Below the pieces are notes generated by a model, which ran no database searches, was not told the DNA's origin, and worked only from the letters and a program-made list of their open reading frames with translations. DNA of 64,000 nt from Mesobacillus subterraneus (GTDB lineage Bacteria; Bacillota; Bacilli; Bacillales; Cytobacillaceae): assembly GCF_020524355.2 (NCBI RefSeq), contig NZ_CP129019.1:2418001-2482000 (forward strand), written 5' to 3'. A program made the translations under genes and the position numbers. This document shows, in pieces, positions 9,291-17,339 of the stretch (positions within the stretch are counted from its first letter, which is position 1; the number at the start of each line of letters is the position of its first letter).

Positions 9291-10536
9291 TTAAATATCT
9301 TGACGCTCGAAATCTGCTGTTTCCTCTTCGAGCTGAAAAGCATCATGCAACGCATTTACTGCTTTTCCTAGGTCCTCTTGTTTAACCAAAACCCAGATGG
9401 TTGTATGGCTGTCAGCGGACTGAAGGATGCGAATGCCTTTTTCAGATAAAGCTGTTACAATTTTTGAAGTTACACCCGGGACTCCTGCCATTCCTGCTCC
9501 GACAACCGAAACCTTAGCGCAATGTCTCTCAATTTGCGGAGTGTGTCCCAATCCTTCTAATAATTTTACAGCCCGGTCAGTCATTTCATCCAGGACGGTG
9601 TAGACCACTCCATTTGGTGAAATATTAATAAAATCTACACTGATATTTTCATTGGCCATCGCCTTGAAAACCTCAGATTGGAGATTGTACTGGTCTTTTT
9701 TAGCAAAAACCTTTATTTGGCTAACATTTGAAACATGCGCAATTCCTGTTACAGGACGTTCCTTTATATCGGTTCCTTTATTTTCCCTATTAAAGGTAGT
9801 GACCAGTGTGCCAAGCCCTTCTGAATAAGTGGACCTGATTCTGATTGGAACCTTTGCCTGCATAGCAATCTCAACGGCACGGGGGGTGGATTACCTTTGC
9901 TCCCTGGTAGGCCATATTGCATACTTCGGTATATGTTACCACGGAAAGTGGCCGTGCGTTTTCTGCAATTCTAGGATCCGCTGTCATGATTCCCTCTACA
10001 TCGGTAAAAATGTCAATCCACTCTGCGTTTAACGCTGCGCCAAGTGCTGCAGCCGATGTATCACTGCCGCCCCTGCCGATTGTTGTCACGTCCCCATTTT
10101 TTGCAGCTCCCTGGAACCCTGCCACGACGACAACGTCAACCTGTTCCAGTTCTCTCAGCAAACGATCGCACTTCATATCAAGTATCCTTGCGTTGGTATG
10201 CTCGCTATTTGTCCTGAATCCCGCCTGGGCACCAGTAAGCGCAGTCGCATTGATACCATTATCAAGCAGCATATTGGTAAAAACGACACTGGAAATGGTT
10301 TCACCGCAAGATAGCAGGAGATCATGCTCCCGCTTGCTGATCTTGCTGTCACTTCCACCTAGCAGGCTGAGGAGTGTGTCAGTAGCGTACGGATCTCCCT
10401 TTCTGCCCATCGCAGAAACGACTACCACCCCTTTGTACCCATCTGCGATTGCCTTCTTAATGTGACTCAGCGCTTGGATCCGGCTTTGTTCATCTCGGAC
10501 AGATGTACCGCCAAATTTTTGAACAATTATTTTCAT
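9291..10536 (-). pseudogene. dapG: Aspartokinase I DapG, interrupted by a +1 frameshift
   Basis: Aspartate kinase, the first step of the lysine/DAP pathway. The N-terminal piece (9871-10536) has the KFGGTSV kinase motif and runs to a premature stop after KVIHPPCR. The C-terminal piece (9291-9863) starts at AMQAKVPIRIRS and carries two ACT regulatory domains. Removing one C from the C6 run (minus strand, plus 9872-9877) restores the conserved KVIHPRAVEIA join and a protein of about 414 aa, the family length. ATG at 10536 has GAGGTG upstream. It lies between asd and dapA as in B. subtilis, so the gene is expected to be functional. The extra base is probably a sequence error; a true mutation cannot be excluded because other aspartokinases could compensate. 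Confidence 0.88.
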
Positions 10537-10577
10537 CGTAACACCTCAGAATTTCTGTCATTAAATCAATTATGTGT

Positions 10578-11627
10578 TTACTTTACTATTCCAAGCTTTA
10601 CTAGACTCTCAGCAATCTGGACTGAGTTCCATGCAGCACCTTTTAACAGGTTGTCAGAAACAACCCACATATGGAAGCCCTTTTCGTTGTCCAGATCTTT
10701 TCTTATTCTGCCAACGAAAACGTCATTTTTGCCAACGCAGAAAGCAGGCATTGGATACAGCTGCTGATGAGGATCGTCTTGCAGGACAACTCCTGGTGCA
10801 TCAGACAAAAGTTCTTTTACATCAGCTGCTGAAACACCGTCCTGGCCAATTTCAATGTACACTGACTCTGAGTGACCCGTGCCAACCGGCAGACGTACGC
10901 AAGTTGCCGCAACCTGCAGTCCAGGCATGTGCATGATTTTCTTCGTTTCATTGATCATTTTCATTTCTTCATACGTAAAACCATTATCTACGAATGTATC
11001 GATCTGCGGGATCGCATTGAATGCAATCTGGTAATGCTTATCTGCTGATTTTACCGGGAGGATCTTTGGTTCATATTCTTCTCCATTCAAGATTGCCTGA
11101 GTCTGCTCCTCCAGCTCCTCGACAGCTGCTGCACCTGCACCAGATACTGCCTGGTATGTGGATACGATAATCTTTTCCAGACCGTGCTTTTTCCGTAGTG
11201 GCTCCAAGGCTACGACCATCTGGATCGTGGAGCAATTCGGGTTAGCTATGATTCCATTGTGTGAGTGCAAATCCTCTTCATTTACTTCAGGAACGACTAA
11301 CGGTGTGTTCTCATCCATGCGGAATGCACTTGTGTTATCAACCACGATCGCTCCGCGTTTGACTGCCTCTGGTGCCAGTTCCTTTGAAACACTTCCACCA
11401 GCGCTGAACAGGGCGATATCTACGCCTTCAAAACTTTCGGGCTTGGCTTCCTGAACCGTCAGCTCTTTGTCTTTATATTGAACCTTTGTACCAGCCGATC
11501 TTGATGATGACAGCAATAATAGCTCAGAAACAGGGAAGTCCCTGCTTTCAAGCGTCTGGATCATCTGCTGTCCAACTGCTCCTGTTGCTCCAACTACTGC
11601 TACTCGGTAACCTTTTCTCTCTGACAT
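10578..11627 (-). CDS. asd: Aspartate-semialdehyde dehydrogenase
   Basis: Reduces aspartyl phosphate to aspartate semialdehyde with NADPH. The N-terminal Rossmann motif is [11 protein letters not shown], and the catalytic cysteine is in NPNCSTIQM at about residue 130. The [11 protein letters not shown] segment is typical of the family. Length is 349 aa from the ATG at 11627, chosen because AAGGGGAAA precedes it and the earlier in-frame starts lack a ribosome site. It lies between dpaB and dapG, as in B. subtilis. A sigma-A-like promoter is seen about 200 bp upstream, so asd-dapG-dapA may be expressed in growth separately from sporulation transcription of dpaAB. Confidence 0.96.
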   Translation of the reverse strand: MSERKGYRVAVVGATGAVGQQMIQTLESRDFPVSELLLLSSSRSAGTKVQYKDKELTVQEAKPESFEGVDIALFSAGGSVSKELAPEAVKRGAIVVDNTSAFRMDENTPLVVPEVNEEDLHSHNGIIANPNCSTIQMVVALEPLRKKHGLEKIIVSTYQAVSGAGAAAVEELEEQTQAILNGEEYEPKILPVKSADKHYQIAFNAIPQIDTFVDNGFTYEEMKMINETKKIMHMPGLQVAATCVRLPVGTGHSESVYIEIGQDGVSAADVKELLSDAPGVVLQDDPHQQLYPMPAFCVGKNDVFVGRIRKDLDNEKGFHMWVVSDNLLKGAAWNSVQIAESLVKLGIVK

Positions 11628-11828
11628 TGCTGTTTCCCCTTCCACTACTATTATCGTTTTTATCCCTAGCATATTTGCTGAGGTTGTTTGAACCATAAGT
11701 ATAAAACGGCGGTTTATTCGAACAGCTTAAGCACCCTGAACAGACCCAAAAAGCGACTTTAGGGACTATACACTACTCTTAGTAAAAAAGTTAATATTTT
11801 TTTTTTAGAGTTAAAATGACCGCCTAGT

Positions 11829-11856
11829 ATATTATCCTATATTTTATCATAATCAA
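11829..11856 (-). promoter_or_regulatory. Candidate sigma-A promoter for asd-dapG-dapA
   Basis: Minus-strand -35 TTGATT (11851-11856) and -10 TAATAT (11829-11834), spaced 16 bp in an A/T-rich tract. The predicted leader is about 195 nt. The rest of the gap (11628-11990) has an A10-type homopolymer but no supportable gene or riboswitch fold. Confidence 0.5.
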
Positions 11857-11990
11857 ACATTAAGAAAAGAAACATTTTGCTTCACTGCCGGAGAAAAGCA
11901 CTTCCAAATTGATTTTGATGTGTTCGTGACTGGTTTTCCTTTGATTGTTGCATTCCGGATCAACTCTTGTTCCTGGCTTTTATTTAAATT

Positions 11991-12070
11991 CCAGACTCTT
12001 TTCTTCAAACCTGATAGAATATTATAGATCATTATAACCTCAGAGCAACAAGGTTTAGAAAAGAGTCTGG
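11991..12070. repeat. Long inverted repeat immediately after dpaB
   Basis: The arm at 11991-12012 (CCAGACTCTTTTCT, two extra bases, AAACCT) is the reverse complement of the arm at 12051-12070, apart from a two-base bulge. That gives a stem of about 20 bp around a 38-nt A/T-rich loop. It begins 10 nt past the dpaB stop. No T run follows on the minus strand, so it is not an ordinary terminator. The loop contains minus-strand TTGCTC and TATAAT at 16-bp spacing, a possible promoter. Confidence 0.75.
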
Positions 12071-12079
12071 AGATAAGCT

Positions 12080-12676
12080 TTAATTATCCTTATAGCGTTC
12101 GACTAAAACTGGCTGCAGTTGCTTGCCATTCATTGCTTCAATTATGGTATCAGAAAGCATACCCATTCTTGCTACCATCGAATTTGGCTTTTTCTCAGGG
12201 TCATCCTGGCCAAATGGAATCATGTAAATATTCTTGGTCGCCATAAGCCTCATAAGGTTAATGCCATTCAGCCCTAATGCATCGTTAGTGGAGATTCCAA
12301 GGACCACTGGCTTTTGGTTCCTTAGTGTTGCTTTCGCAGCCATCAAAACTGGTGAATCCGTCATGGCATTGGCGAACTTGCTCATGGAGTTACCTGTAAG
12401 CGGCGCAATGACCATGCAATCAAGAGGGATTTTGGGACCTAGAGGTTCTGCCTTTACAATCGAATCAATCACTTTATTACCTGTTAGCTCTTCAATCCGC
12501 TGTACCCAATCTTCACCTTTGCCAAAACGTGTTTCTGTATTTTTAACAGTGGATGTGACGACAGGTAAAACTTCAGCACCTGCATTCACTAATTTTTCAA
12601 TTTCTGGAAAAACAGCGTCGTACGTACAATGTGAACCTGTCAATCCAAAACCAATCTTCTTGCCTTTTAAACTCAT
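12080..12676 (-). CDS. dpaB: Dipicolinate synthase subunit B (SpoVFB)
   Basis: Flavoprotein-fold subunit (198 aa) of the enzyme that oxidises dihydrodipicolinate to dipicolinate in the mother cell. The N-terminal GFGLTGSHCTYDAVFP and the central IAPLTGNSMSKFANAMTDSP are typical of the DpaB/flavodoxin-like family. The ATG overlaps the dpaA stop by 4 nt (ATGA), so expression is coupled. A long inverted repeat follows the stop. Confidence 0.95.
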   Translation of the reverse strand: MSLKGKKIGFGLTGSHCTYDAVFPEIEKLVNAGAEVLPVVTSTVKNTETRFGKGEDWVQRIEELTGNKVIDSIVKAEPLGPKIPLDCMVIAPLTGNSMSKFANAMTDSPVLMAAKATLRNQKPVVLGISTNDALGLNGINLMRLMATKNIYMIPFGQDDPEKKPNSMVARMGMLSDTIIEAMNGKQLQPVLVERYKDN

Positions 12677-13575
12677 ACTTCTTTCTCCTTTCGGTTTAAA
12701 AAGTCTTCCATAAGCAGCTGAGAAAGAACATTCGCCAAAATTTGTCCCGCTGTTTTCGGGGCAACGATTCCTGGCAATCCAGGTGCAAGCAATGCTTTGA
12801 TTCCACGTTTTTCTGCATAGCGAAAATCCGTTCCACCTGGTTTGGATGCAAGGTCGATGATCAAAGTATGAGCAGGCATCCTCGAAATGACGGAAGCATT
12901 AACGATTTGATGTGGAATCGTATTGATGCAAATATCGGTATCCGTAACCGCCTTGCCTATATCGGATAAAAGGAACGGCTCAAATCCCATTTCCGTAATC
13001 CTTGCAATGTGTTCACTTTTTCGGGCTCCCACCTTCACCTTTGCTCCGAGGGCGTGAAAGGTTCTCGCAACACTCATCCCAACTCTTCCCAGCCCGAGAA
13101 CAGCTACCTTCGAACCATGAATGGTGAAATCCGTATGTTGAATTGCCATCATGATCGTTCCTTCGACCGTCGGGATCGAATTATATATTGCAACATCATC
13201 ACGAGCGAATAACTGTACAAGTTTCCTGTTTGCTTGATTTGTAATCCCGGTTAAATAAGAATTACTAATGCCTGAATAAACTGTGCAATGTTCAGGAGTC
13301 TTTTCAAGCATTTCTTTTATTAGGACTACTTTTTCATTCGAAAAAATGGTCTCGACCTGACCCTCCATACTCGTGCCTGGCACAGGCAGGATTAAAGCAT
13401 CTTGTACGGAAAAATCAACTTCATCTATCTTTTCTTTTGAGGCACCTGTAAAAGCATGATCCAACTGCTCGAAGCCTATTAAAGAAAGCTTTGCATCAAG
13501 CTCTGTCAGCTTGCGAATAATCTCCAGCTGTCTCGCATCACCGCCGATAACCGCGATTTGCATTCCTGTCAGCAT
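12673..13575 (-). CDS. dpaA: Dipicolinate synthase subunit A (SpoVFA)
   Basis: Dehydrogenase-like subunit (300 aa) of dipicolinate synthase, needed for spore heat resistance. The N-terminus reads MLTGMQIAVIGGDARQLE, as in the family. A second nucleotide-binding motif VLGLGRVGMSVART lies mid-protein, and GLPGIVAPKTAGQILANV is near the C-terminus. The ATG at 13575 was chosen because GAAGGTGA precedes it and the family starts there; the reading frame is open further upstream. A sigma-K-like promoter lies 70-95 bp upstream, consistent with late mother-cell expression. Coupled to dpaB by a 4-nt overlap. Confidence 0.95.
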   Translation of the reverse strand: MLTGMQIAVIGGDARQLEIIRKLTELDAKLSLIGFEQLDHAFTGASKEKIDEVDFSVQDALILPVPGTSMEGQVETIFSNEKVVLIKEMLEKTPEHCTVYSGISNSYLTGITNQANRKLVQLFARDDVAIYNSIPTVEGTIMMAIQHTDFTIHGSKVAVLGLGRVGMSVARTFHALGAKVKVGARKSEHIARITEMGFEPFLLSDIGKAVTDTDICINTIPHQIVNASVISRMPAHTLIIDLASKPGGTDFRYAEKRGIKALLAPGLPGIVAPKTAGQILANVLSQLLMEDFLNRKEKEV

Positions 13576-13642
13576 GAGAACAATCACCTTCTTTTCCATT
13601 AATCCTGGAATACATATTTCATTCAATCTGAACTACTTCAAC

Positions 13643-13669
13643 ATCATATGTATCAAACCGGGAATAGGT
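13643..13669 (-). promoter_or_regulatory. Candidate sigma-K promoter for dpaAB
   Basis: On the minus strand ACC (13667-13669), a 16-bp spacer and CATATGAT (13643-13650) match the loose sigma-K pattern AC-16/17-CATAnnnT. Known mother-cell expression of spoVF in B. subtilis supports the call, but the pattern is short. Confidence 0.5.
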
Positions 13670-13688
13670 GAGTTTTCCATAAAAGAAA

Positions 13689-13712
13689 AGCGCCAGCCAT
13701 ATGACCAGCGCT
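13689..13712 (-). terminator. Second terminator between ymxH and dpaA
   Basis: AGCGC / GCGCT arms with a CATATG-centred inner palindrome, followed on the minus strand by TTTTCTTTT. Together with the hairpin at 13787-13809 it isolates dpaAB from ymxH transcription. Confidence 0.6.
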
Positions 13713-13786
13713 GAAAATTGAATATAAGCTAAGGATTATTCTGTTGTTCTCAAATCAATAATACCTAAATACAAAGGCAAAAAAAT

Positions 13787-13809
13787 AAAGCCGGCTTTAG
13801 GCCCGCTTT
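13787..13809 (-). terminator. Terminator at the ymxH stop
   Basis: Stem AAAGC-GGC / GCC-GCTTT with one internal mismatch and a 5-nt loop. On the minus strand it runs into TATTTTTTT. It begins within the ymxH stop codon. Confidence 0.8.
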
Positions 13810-14054
13810 TACTCTTCGTCATCTGGGATGTCAATGATAATCATATCTGAACCTATTTTTTTAATATGCTTCCATGGGACCCTTACTTCTCCTGATTGCT
13901 TGCGGAGGCCAAACCATTTTAAAGACGGAATGATTAAAGCCTCTATTTGACCGGTCCGTTCATTGATTTCCAAATCTGTCTGTCCAAGTACACCCAATCT
14001 TTCTGCCCTCTTAACATCGACGATTTCTTTTCCACCAAGTTCACTTAATTTCAT
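13809..14054 (-). CDS. ymxH: YlmC/YmxH-family PRC-barrel protein
   Basis: An 81-residue protein with the PRC-barrel pattern: MKLSELGGKEIVDV at the start, a LGVLGQTDLEIN turn, then VPWKHIKKIGSDMIII near the end. The YlmC/YmxH family is widespread in spore formers and has no assigned biochemical function. The start ATG at 14054 has AGGGGAGGG upstream. It lies between mlpA and dpaA as in B. subtilis. The 52-bp repeat array lies directly upstream, and a terminator overlaps the stop. Confidence 0.85.
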   Translation of the reverse strand: MKLSELGGKEIVDVKRAERLGVLGQTDLEINERTGQIEALIIPSLKWFGLRKQSGEVRVPWKHIKKIGSDMIIIDIPDDEE

Positions 14055-14172
14055 GGTGCCCTCCCCCTGTCACTTTGTCCTTATTCTATATGTATCAATC
14101 CGGGAAGTTTTTTAGAATACATATCCGTTAAAAAGGGGTATTGTTTACAAGAATTTGCTGTTATAGGTGTAG

Positions 14173-14722
14173 AGGCCAAGAAATGTCATGATTCCTTCGT
14201 TTTCTTGACAGCTTTTCAGTATCAGGGACCAAACCTGTCACGATTCCTTCGTTTTCTTGACAGCTTTTCAGTATCAGTAACAAACCTGTCATGATTCCTT
14301 CGTTTTCTTGACAGCTTTTCAGTAGGTAGACCAAACCTGTCACGATTCCTTCGTTTTCTTGACAGCTTTTCAGTAGCTGAGACCAAACCTGTCACGATTC
14401 CTTCGTTTTCTTGACAGCTTTTCAGTAGCTGAGACCAAACCTGTCACGATTCCTTCGTTTTCTTGACAGCTTTTCAGTAGCTGAGACCAAACCTGTCACG
14501 ATTCCTTCGTTTTCTTGACAGCTTTTCAGTAGCTGAGACCAAACCTGTCACGATTCCTTCGTTTTCTTGACAGCTTTTCAGTAGCTGAGACCAAACCTGT
14601 CACGATTCCTTCGTTTTCTTGACAGCTTTTCAGTAGCTGAGACCAAACCTGTCACGATTCCTTCATTTTCTTAACAGCTTCTCAGGAGAAGATCATAAAG
14701 CTGTCAAGAATCAACCTGTTAT
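14173..14722. repeat. Ten-copy 52-bp tandem repeat array with internal dyads
   Basis: ATTCCTTC or its variant recurs at 14191, 14243, 14294, 14345, 14397, 14449, 14501, 14553, 14605 and 14657. Spacings are 52, 51, 51 and then six of 52. The central units are identical; the first and last are degraded. Each unit carries CTGTCA, a 17-nt spacer and TGACAG, an internal dyad. The array ends with a partial inverted unit (AAAGCTGTCAAGAAT, 14697-14711) that can pair with the last unit. A period of 52 cannot maintain a reading frame, so it is non-coding. It occupies most of the 747-bp gap between ymxH and mlpA. Confidence 0.97.
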
Positions 14723-14760
14723 TCTACTTTCCTCGGAGCCTGTTAAGGAGTGGTTTAAAA

Positions 14761-14787
14761 ACAGCAGCTTCACATGGAAGCTGCTGT
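14761..14787 (-). terminator. Terminator after mlpA
   Basis: Perfect 11-bp stem ACAGCAGCTTC / GAAGCTGCTGT with a 5-nt loop. TTTTT follows on the minus strand, just past the mlpA stop, before the repeat array is reached. Confidence 0.9.
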
Positions 14788-14801
14788 CGATGGGTCCGAT
14801 A

Positions 14802-16034
14802 TTATAAGTTTGGCAGTTCACCATTTGGACTGATTAACGAAACAGAGTATTTGTCTGTGAAGATACTATTAGCCATGCCGTCAACGCTGTCCTTGGTCAC
14901 CTGGTCGATTTGTTCGACGATTTCATCAAGGGAGCGGTGTCTTTTCAGCAGAAGTTCATTTTTTCCGTTTCTGCTCATACGGCTGTTTGTGCTTTCAAGG
15001 CTTAGCATCAGGCTGCCTTTAAGCTGCTCTTTGCTATTGTTGAGTTCTTTCTCCGTAATTCCTTCTGCGCGCAGCTTTGAGAGTGTGTCTTGGATTGTTT
15101 CATATAAAACGCCCAGCTGATTTGCACCTGTCCCGCCATAAATAGTCACCATTCCGCTGTCTCGATAAGCCGAGTGATAGGAAAATACTGAATAAGCCAG
15201 GCCTCGTTGCTCACGTACCTCCTGGAACAATCTGCTGCTCATGCTGCCTCCAAGTACATTGTTCAACACAATCAGGCTATAGACGTCTGAATGACCAATT
15301 TGCAATCCTTCGAAACCAAGGCAAAGATGCGCTTGTTCAGTTTCTTTTTTCCGGGACGCCTGTGTTGCGTGGAACGCTGGTTTCTCATACTCTATTTCCT
15401 CTTTGCTCGCTTCATATGAGCCAAAGAATTTTTCAGCATTCTTAATGAAAGATTCCGGAACATTCCCAGCAATGGAAATGACCACGTTGTCCGGTCTGTA
15501 AGTATCATGCATATACTGCTCCAATTTTTCTCCTGTAAAAGTTTGGAGCGTGCCTTCCGTACCAAGGATTGGGTATCCCAGTGGATGGTCACCATATACA
15601 GCCTGACTAAGCAAATCATGCACGATATCATCAGGTGTATCTTCATACATCTTGATTTCTTCATTTACAACGTTCTTCTCTTTATTAAGCTCCTCTGAAT
15701 CAAAGGTAGAATTGAAGAACATATCCGCTAATACTTCTAGAGCATATTGTGCATGGTTATCTAACACCTTTGCGTAGTAGCAGGTATATTCCTTCGAAGT
15801 GAATGCATTCACCTGTCCGCCAATGCTGTCAAAGGACTCAGCGATTTCTCTGGCAGATCTGGTTTTCGTGCCCTTGAAAAACATATGCTCAAGGAAATGG
15901 GAAATCCCATTATTCTCTGGGTTTTCATTACGGGAGCCCGTTCCAATCCATACTCCGATTGCGACAGAACGGACAGTTGGAATTTGTTCTAGTACGATTC
16001 TTACACCGTTTTGGCATGTATATTTCTTTATCAT
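14802..16034 (-). CDS. mlpA: M16-family zinc peptidase MlpA (YmxG)
   Basis: Insulinase/processing-peptidase-type metalloprotease of 410 aa. The inverted zinc motif HFLEH is at residues 46-50, with the third ligand expected in NEEIKMYEDTPDD around 125. The GGSMSSRLFQEVREQRGLAYSV segment is also typical of M16. ATG at 16034 with GAGGAGG upstream. It follows the ylxY-type deacetylase, as in B. subtilis. The natural substrate is not evident. Confidence 0.93.
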   Translation of the reverse strand: MIKKYTCQNGVRIVLEQIPTVRSVAIGVWIGTGSRNENPENNGISHFLEHMFFKGTKTRSAREIAESFDSIGGQVNAFTSKEYTCYYAKVLDNHAQYALEVLADMFFNSTFDSEELNKEKNVVNEEIKMYEDTPDDIVHDLLSQAVYGDHPLGYPILGTEGTLQTFTGEKLEQYMHDTYRPDNVVISIAGNVPESFIKNAEKFFGSYEASKEEIEYEKPAFHATQASRKKETEQAHLCLGFEGLQIGHSDVYSLIVLNNVLGGSMSSRLFQEVREQRGLAYSVFSYHSAYRDSGMVTIYGGTGANQLGVLYETIQDTLSKLRAEGITEKELNNSKEQLKGSLMLSLESTNSRMSRNGKNELLLKRHRSLDEIVEQIDQVTKDSVDGMANSIFTDKYSVSLISPNGELPNL

Positions 16035-16118
16035 TATATTCCTCCTCTGGAACCTGCTGCTAAAACATCTGCATTTACTTAGTATAGTCCATTTAACTTA
16101 CTTTTTCCAAATACAATG

Positions 16119-17084
16119 TTATTCTTTCATTTTTTTTGCCGATACTATCCGATTTTCACTCAACATATTTGATACTGTTCCAATTTGCAGGTCTATATCT
16201 TTTATTTGTGTGATCAATTCGTCGAGTGAAGCAGCCGTCGACTCTGTTGGATGCATTAAAATCATTGCTCCATTGTGAACCTTCCCCATCACCCTGTTGA
16301 TCAGTTGATCCTGAGAGGGTTTTTGCCAATCGATTGTATCTACGCTCCACATGACAGTGCCTAATCTATGGGCTGCGGCAATCTCAACTACCTCGTCCTT
16401 GTAATACCCGCTGGGTGGAGCGAACCATTTGGTTTTCACGCCGGTCACCGCTTCAATAACTTCATTTGTCCTCTTGATCTCTTCGTTGATTTTAGGAGCA
16501 GAAAGCTCTTTCATGTTTGGATGCGTATATGAATGATTTCCTATCTCGTGTCCTGCATCAGCGATCATTTTTGCCATACCCGGATTATTCTTCACCCATC
16601 GTCCTTCAAGAAAAAAGCTTGCGGTCACATTATGCTTCTTTAATGTTGCCAGCATCCCCGTTAAATACTCATTTCCCCAGGCTACATTGACAATAAAACT
16701 CACCATTGGCTTTTCTGGATGTCCTTTATAAATTGCCATAGGCGGCAAATCACTCAGATGGATTTCAGGGGGAACCTGTTTAAAGACTAGCTTTTCCGGA
16801 TCAAATTCCCCTTCCTTCTCCATCTTGCTATATGATTTTTTTACATCTACTTTAAGACCGTTGTAGCCGGGGATTACCTTCCAGACCGGATCCTTCCTCG
16901 CATCAGATGGTTCAATTTCATATTCTTTTGCTTTCATTTCTATTTCTGACATCAATGAGTTCTCAATCCCTGTCACCGCAACTGTCCCTGCTTTTAGCCC
17001 CGTAACATATGTATTAGAGAATGGATTATTCACCATGATCCAGCCTGCGATCAACATGACAGAAATTAATTGGAATTTTCTCAT
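16119..17084 (-). CDS. ylxY: YlxY-type polysaccharide deacetylase-like sporulation protein
   Basis: NodB-fold protein of 321 aa with an N-terminal hydrophobic signal/anchor (about residues 4-20), so it acts outside the membrane. The metal-binding motif HSYTHP is present. However, the first NodB motif, normally TFDDG with the catalytic aspartate, reads VNVAWGNE here. That replacement is also what I recall of the YlxY family, so it is a family trait rather than a local defect. Deacetylase activity is therefore doubtful. ATG at 17084 has GAGGAGG upstream. It lies between pnpA and mlpA as in B. subtilis. Confidence 0.88.
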   Translation of the reverse strand: MRKFQLISVMLIAGWIMVNNPFSNTYVTGLKAGTVAVTGIENSLMSEIEMKAKEYEIEPSDARKDPVWKVIPGYNGLKVDVKKSYSKMEKEGEFDPEKLVFKQVPPEIHLSDLPPMAIYKGHPEKPMVSFIVNVAWGNEYLTGMLATLKKHNVTASFFLEGRWVKNNPGMAKMIADAGHEIGNHSYTHPNMKELSAPKINEEIKRTNEVIEAVTGVKTKWFAPPSGYYKDEVVEIAAAHRLGTVMWSVDTIDWQKPSQDQLINRVMGKVHNGAMILMHPTESTAASLDELITQIKDIDLQIGTVSNMLSENRIVSAKKMKE

Positions 17085-17307
17085 TTAATGTGCCTCCTCT
17101 TCTGTTAGGCCTCTTTGTATAATCGGCTTTGGTCAATAATAATTTCTATTGTAAGCACAAAAAGGGTCTTATTTTAAGTTTATGAAACAGAAGGACAAGG
17201 TAGAACGGAAGACTATTGTGAGCCACCAAAGAAAAGAGATAGGAATGACTAATGAGATGCTGCGGATGGGCCTGGGTTGTAAAAAATAATTTGTGAAAAA
17301 ATCAAAA

Positions 17308-17333
17308 AAAGGCCGGGGCTGCCCCCGACCTTT
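17308..17333 (-). terminator. Terminator after pnpA
   Basis: Eleven-position stem AAAGG-CGGGG / CCCCG-CCTTT with one wobble pair and a 4-nt loop, then TTTTTTT on the minus strand. The gap from here to 17085 shows no gene or further structure I can support. Confidence 0.92.
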
Positions 17334-17339
17334 ACAATA

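Noticed and set aside
11628-11990. Lysine riboswitch before asd
   Set aside because: I looked for a multi-helix leader with a terminator and found only an A/T-rich tract and a simple promoter.
13511-13714. Plus-strand frame over the dpaA start
   Set aside because: Shadow of dpaA and of the terminator hairpin; all supported genes in the window are on the minus strand.
14161-14343. Minus-strand open frame with SCQENEG repeats
   Set aside because: It crosses the 52-bp array; the frame shifts with each 52-bp unit, and it stays open only where units are 51 bp.
14173-14722. CRISPR array
   Set aside because: The whole 52-bp unit is repeated, with no variable spacers and no cas genes nearby.
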